A stretch of 64,000 nucleotides of DNA from Pseudomonas sp. GM79 (lineage in GTDB: Bacteria > Pseudomonadota > Gammaproteobacteria > Pseudomonadales > Pseudomonadaceae). Of this stretch, positions 60,592-64,000 are shown piece by piece. Location: positions 29,734-93,733 of the forward strand of contig NZ_AKJE01000024.1 in the NCBI RefSeq assembly GCF_000282495.1, in the 5' to 3' direction. The stretch's first letter is position 1. Every line of letters starts with the position of its first letter. The notes below the pieces were generated by a model. It searched no databases. It worked only from the letters and a program-made list of their open reading frames with translations, and was not told the DNA's origin. Made by a program: the position numbers and the translations under genes.

Positions 60592-61326
60592 GTGAACAAG
60601 TGGTTGATTCCAGCAGTGACCGCCGTGGCTTTGCTCAGCGGCTGCTCCACCGTACAGCGTGGTTCGATCCCGGTTGTGGATTCCGGCACCGCCGTCTCCA
60701 ACAGCGAGCGGATTTCGGCGAATGGCGGTTTCCGGCAGTCGACGGTAAAACGTCCTGCGCAAGCCCAGACTCAGGCGATCCCGCAAGGTGACACTGGCGT
60801 TGTTGTGATGGTGCCGGGTGGTGGCGCTGTTTCCTCGGCCCCGATCAGTACTTCGCCGATTACCCCAGGCCCGATCACTCCGGGGCCGATCGATACCTCG
60901 CCGGTTCAGTCGGCACCGATCAATCAGGGCAGCTACAGCATGCCATCGACGCCGAGCGGGATTCCTTCGGCGAGCTCCGGCGGCCTGTCTGCCGATGAGC
61001 AACTGGACGGTCCGGTCCTTGCATTGTTGACCACTGCCCAGCAGCAACAGGCCAGCGGCGACCTTAATGGTGCGTCTTCCAGTCTCGAACGCGCCCAGCG
61101 TGTCGCGCCGCGTGAGCCGCAAGTGCTTTATCGCCTGGCCCAGGTGCGTATGGCCCAAGGCGATGCGGCGCAGGCCGAGCAATTCGCTCGTCGTGGTTTG
61201 ACGTTCGCCAGTGGTCGTCCGGCCCTTCAGGCCAGCCTGTGGGAATTGATCGCCCAGGCTCGTGAGAAGCAGGGTGACTCCGCCGGTGCAGCGTTGGCTC
61301 GTCAGAAGGCCAAGGTCTCGCTGTGA
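60592..61326 (+). CDS. lpoP: Outer-membrane lipoprotein LpoP, PBP1B activator
   Basis: 244 aa from a GTG at 60592. Lipoprotein signal ALLSGCST with Cys18, a Pro/Ser/Gly-rich disordered linker of about 110 residues that reaches through the periplasm, and C-terminal TPR-like repeats (LAQVRMAQGDAAQAEQFARRGL). In P. aeruginosa this neighbour of mrcB is LpoP, which activates PBP1B. It follows mrcB by 16 nt. Confidence 0.85.
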   Translation: MNKWLIPAVTAVALLSGCSTVQRGSIPVVDSGTAVSNSERISANGGFRQSTVKRPAQAQTQAIPQGDTGVVVMVPGGGAVSSAPISTSPITPGPITPGPIDTSPVQSAPINQGSYSMPSTPSGIPSASSGGLSADEQLDGPVLALLTTAQQQQASGDLNGASSSLERAQRVAPREPQVLYRLAQVRMAQGDAAQAEQFARRGLTFASGRPALQASLWELIAQAREKQGDSAGAALARQKAKVSL

Positions 61327-61661
61327 TGGATGCACGCTTCCCGAAGATTGCCGAGCAGTTGCTGTTGATCGAACGCGAACTGCGTGTCCAGGGCTGGTGG
61401 GACGAAGTTCCGCCATCTCCTGAAGCGCTATCCAGTGTCGAGCCATTTTCGGTGGATACGCTGGATTTCGAGCAATGGCTGCAATGGATCTTCCTGCCAA
61501 GAATGAAGTTGATCCTGGAGCAAGACCTGCCATTACCCAACGCGTCGGGAATCCAGGAGATGGCCGAAATGGTCTTCGCCGCCCGCAACGTCCAGGGCAA
61601 GGATCGACAGCTTCAGGTCTTGCTCAAAGAGTTCGACCTGTTGATCACCGCCTCCCGCTAA
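61326..61661 (+). CDS. YqcC family protein
   Basis: 111 aa, cytosolic and helical (RFPKIAEQLLLIERELRVQGWW). The ATG overlaps the lpoP stop by one base (TGATG), so it is in the mrcB-lpoP operon. YqcC is usually next to truC in enterics; its function is unknown. Confidence 0.85.
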   Translation: MDARFPKIAEQLLLIERELRVQGWWDEVPPSPEALSSVEPFSVDTLDFEQWLQWIFLPRMKLILEQDLPLPNASGIQEMAEMVFAARNVQGKDRQLQVLLKEFDLLITASR

Positions 61662-61681
61662 CTCCAATCCGTTGTAGGCGC

Positions 61682-62104
61682 CTACATACAGTTTTTCGCG
61701 ATCTGTTTCTGTGCTTCGGTGATGCGCTCCTGACGTTGTTGGTCGGTCAGGCGGCGCATCTCACCGTCGACATCCTCCCGTAGTCGCGGATTATTCTGCA
61801 GTTGAGCCAGGTTGGTTCGGGCCTGTTCGCAGAATACTTTTAGCTGGGCTTGCTGCTCGGCAACCTGCTTTTTCACTTTGTTGTCGATAGCCCGTTGATC
61901 GCCTATGACGTTGCTGCGCGTTGGCGTACTCGGTTTGCCGACGGGCGGGGCGGGCGTCACCACGAGGGTGGGCTCCTGGCCTGGGGGCGGTTGCGCATCG
62001 AAATGGGTAACGCCCTGGGCATCGACCCATTTATAGATCTGACCCGCCATGCACAAAGGGCTCAGGCTGATCAGCAAGCCGGCGGTGAAGAAGAACGTTC
62101 GCAT
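61682..62104 (-). CDS. DUF4124 periplasmic protein
   Basis: 140 aa. Signal peptide MRTFFFTAGLLISLSPLCMAG, then the DUF4124 core GQIYKWVDAQGVTHFDAQPP, a Pro-rich stretch, and a Gln/Arg-rich coiled segment ending IAKNCM. Convergent with yqcC, 20 nt apart. Function unknown. Confidence 0.87.
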   Translation of the reverse strand: MRTFFFTAGLLISLSPLCMAGQIYKWVDAQGVTHFDAQPPPGQEPTLVVTPAPPVGKPSTPTRSNVIGDQRAIDNKVKKQVAEQQAQLKVFCEQARTNLAQLQNNPRLREDVDGEMRRLTDQQRQERITEAQKQIAKNCM

Positions 62105-62504
62105 GCCATTTCCTTGTCATGGGTGCGCAATCGAAGCTAACACAGTTGCGGTTTAAAGGTTTTTTCTTGCGTTCTCATGCGCTTAGTTCGAATAAAGCAC
62201 ATTGACGGCTTGACTTGCGATGGGCGAAACAGAAGAATCCAAAGTCCGCTGTAGAGGGACTGCCAGAAGCAGACCCACTCGGTAGATCATGAGGCGCACA
62301 TCCGCGCCGACCTGTTACACCCGCAACGCGTTACCTCGCGCTGGGTGGGAAAGGCCCGCAACACTTGGGACGATCCCAATACTTGCTCAGTCAGTGCTGA
62401 CGTAGTCGGCGACCACCGTCGCTCATGCTCTGCCGAGAAGTAAACCTATTAAGACCCGTCCTCTTGTATGTGGGCGGTATTCTGGCGTTTTAGAGGTGAA
62501 CAAC
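62105..62504 (+). other. Leader region of ilvI
   Basis: 400 bp without a confident gene. It holds the DUF4124 promoter (minus) and the long ilvI leader, including a GGCGC-ACATCC-GCGCC hairpin at 62293-62308 and a possible 38-codon open frame from ATG 62289. A ribosome site AGAGGTGA is placed before the ilvI GTG. Confidence 0.5.
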
Positions 62505-64000
62505 GTGGAGCTTTTATCTGGCGGTGAGATGCTCGTCCGCTTTTTGCGTGACGAAGGCGTCAAATATATCTACGGGTACCCGGGTGGTGCTCTTCTTCAT
62601 GTCTATGATGCCCTGTTCAAAGAACCGGAAGTGACCCACATCCTGGTTCGTCACGAGCAGGCTGCGACCCATATGGCTGACGGCTATGCCCGTGCCACCG
62701 GTAAAGCCGGTGTGGTACTGGTAACCTCCGGCCCGGGCGCAACCAACGCCATCACCGGTATTGCCACGGCCTACATGGACTCCATTCCGATGGTGATCAT
62801 TTCCGGCCAGGTGCCTAGCACCATGGTAGGCACCGATGCATTCCAGGAAACCGACATGATCGGTATCTCCCGGCCGATCGTGAAGCACAGCTTCATGATC
62901 AAGCATGCGTCGGAAATCCCGGAAGTCATGAAGAAAGCGTTCTACCTGGCGCAATCCGGTCGTCCTGGTCCGGTCGTTGTCGATATCCCGAAAGACATGA
63001 CCAACCCGGCCGAGAAGTTCGAATACATCTTCCCGAAAAAAGCCAAGCTGCGTTCCTACAGCCCGGCCGTTCGCGGTCACTCCGGGCAAATCCGCAAGGC
63101 AGCCGAAATGCTCCTGGCGGCCAAGCGTCCTGTGCTTTATTCAGGCGGCGGGGTGATTCTCGGTGGTGGCTCCGCGCCGCTGACCGAACTGGCGAAGATG
63201 CTCAACCTGCCAGTGACCAATACCCTGATGGGCCTGGGTGCCTACCCTGGCACCGACCGTCAGTTCATTGGCATGCTCGGCATGCACGGCAGCTACACCG
63301 CCAACCTGGCGATGCACCATGCCGATGTCATCCTTGCAGTCGGCGCGCGCTTCGACGATCGCGTGATCAACGGCCCGGCCAAGTTCTGTCCGAATGCCAA
63401 GATCATTCACATCGACATCGACCCGGCTTCGATCTCCAAGACCATCAAGGCAGACGTGCCTATCGTCGGTCCGGTCGAAAGTGTCCTGACCGAAATGGTC
63501 GCGATCCTCAAGGAAATCGGCGAGACCCCGAACAAGGAGTCCGTTGCCAGCTGGTGGAAGCAAGTTGATGAGTGGCGCGGTGATCGCGGCCTGTTCCCTT
63601 ATGACAAGGGCGACGGCAGCGTGATCAAGCCGCAGACCGTGATCGAAACCCTGTGCGAAGTGACCAAGGGCGACGCCTTTGTGACCTCCGACGTGGGTCA
63701 GCACCAAATGTTCGCTGCGCAGTACTACACGTTCAACAAGCCAAACCGCTGGATCAACTCCGGTGGCCTGGGCACCATGGGCTTCGGTTTGCCGGCGGCC
63801 ATGGGCATCAAGTTGAGCTTCCCGGATGACGACGTCGCCTGCGTAACGGGCGAGGGCAGCATCCAGATGAACATTCAGGAACTGTCGACCTGCCTGCAAT
63901 ACGGTTTGCCGGTGAAGATCGTCATTCTGAATAACGGTGTACTGGGTATGGTTCGCCAGTGGCAGGACATGAGTTATGGCAGCCGCCAAATGCAGCTGGC
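62505..64000 (+). CDS. ilvI: Acetolactate synthase large subunit, 3' end cut by window edge
   Basis: First step of branched-chain amino acid synthesis, joining two pyruvates (or pyruvate with 2-oxobutyrate). About 498 codons of the usual ~574 are visible; the start is GTG ([14 protein letters not shown]). Thiamine diphosphate enzyme motifs: [14 protein letters not shown] with the catalytic Glu in [15 protein letters not shown], and the cofactor-binding [21 protein letters not shown] ... NNGVLG. The C-terminal part continues outside the window. Confidence 0.96.
   Translation, partial: MELLSGGEMLVRFLRDEGVKYIYGYPGGALLHVYDALFKEPEVTHILVRHEQAATHMADGYARATGKAGVVLVTSGPGATNAITGIATAYMDSIPMVIISGQVPSTMVGTDAFQETDMIGISRPIVKHSFMIKHASEIPEVMKKAFYLAQSGRPGPVVVDIPKDMTNPAEKFEYIFPKKAKLRSYSPAVRGHSGQIRKAAEMLLAAKRPVLYSGGGVILGGGSAPLTELAKMLNLPVTNTLMGLGAYPGTDRQFIGMLGMHGSYTANLAMHHADVILAVGARFDDRVINGPAKFCPNAKIIHIDIDPASISKTIKADVPIVGPVESVLTEMVAILKEIGETPNKESVASWWKQVDEWRGDRGLFPYDKGDGSVIKPQTVIETLCEVTKGDAFVTSDVGQHQMFAAQYYTFNKPNRWINSGGLGTMGFGLPAAMGIKLSFPDDDVACVTGEGSIQMNIQELSTCLQYGLPVKIVILNNGVLGMVRQWQDMSYGSRQMQL

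Overview
The window is a chromosomal segment of a Pseudomonas, most likely of the P. fluorescens group. The evidence is the gene content and order (pilSR, bamD, rluD, clpB; pilBCD-coaE-yacG with divergent pilA; acs-pgi-panDCB-folK-pcnB-crcZ-cbrBA; gluQ-dksA; mrcB-lpoP), the GC-rich coding style, and many copies of the GTGGGAGCGGGCTTGCTCGC REP sequence typical of that group. It is nearly all core genome: no prophage, insertion sequence with a transposase, integrase or CRISPR array was seen. Family names and comparisons with other species come from memory; no database was searched.

Layout. 1-8.8 kb: the 3'-truncated pilR, then pilS and a small zinc-ribbon-like protein (minus strand), the lipoprotein gene bamD (minus), and divergently rluD-pgeF-clpB (plus), with a heat-shock-type promoter before clpB. 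8.9-9.5 kb: tRNA-Asn, tRNA-Pro, tRNA-Lys, a terminator, and an identical second tRNA-Pro. 9.6-16.6 kb (minus): an EF-hand protein carrying a doubled EGKCG motif, type II NADH dehydrogenase, two DUF proteins, then a PPK2-SulP-AI-2E-type transporter cluster. 16.6-21 kb (plus): a benzoate-type transport set (AAHS permease, BenE, OprD-family porin) behind a BenR/XylS-like operator, without catabolic genes in the window. 21.3-21.8 kb: a ~390 bp element with 54 bp terminal inverted repeats. 21.9-28.8 kb: a CbiM-like membrane protein, a 71-aa protein behind a perfect ANR/FNR box, yacG-coaE-pilD-pilC-pilB (minus), divergent pilA with a sigma-54 promoter, and a BON-domain protein with its own sigma-54-like promoter.

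29-48.6 kb (minus): a DUF748/DUF2845 pair, an rRNA-type methyltransferase, acs, pgi, panD, panC-panB, folK-pcnB, the sRNA CrcZ, and cbrB-cbrA with the small overlapping cbrX, then gluQ and dksA. 49.4-55.4 kb (plus): an aminotransferase with sfsA, a heme-type ABC transporter (hmuTUV) and a ChaN-like lipoprotein; a convergent Fur-box sRNA of the PrrF family follows. 55.6-64 kb: small proteins, a two-domain APH-like/AAA kinase, mrcB with its lipoprotein activator lpoP, a YqcC protein, a DUF4124 protein, and the start of ilvI after a 400 bp leader.

Two regulatory stories run through the window. PilS/PilR, the pilA sigma-54 promoter and the pilus assembly genes are all present. CbrA/CbrB with the CrcZ sponge RNA sits near three genes (acs, the AAHS permease, the porin) whose start regions carry A-rich triplet motifs of the kind bound by Hfq/Crc, suggesting that both the master switch and some of its targets are here. 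The strongest candidates for under-described biology are the EF-hand/EGKCG protein (possible orphan modified-peptide metallophore), the sigma-54-driven BON protein, the ANR-box small protein, and the inverted-repeat element.
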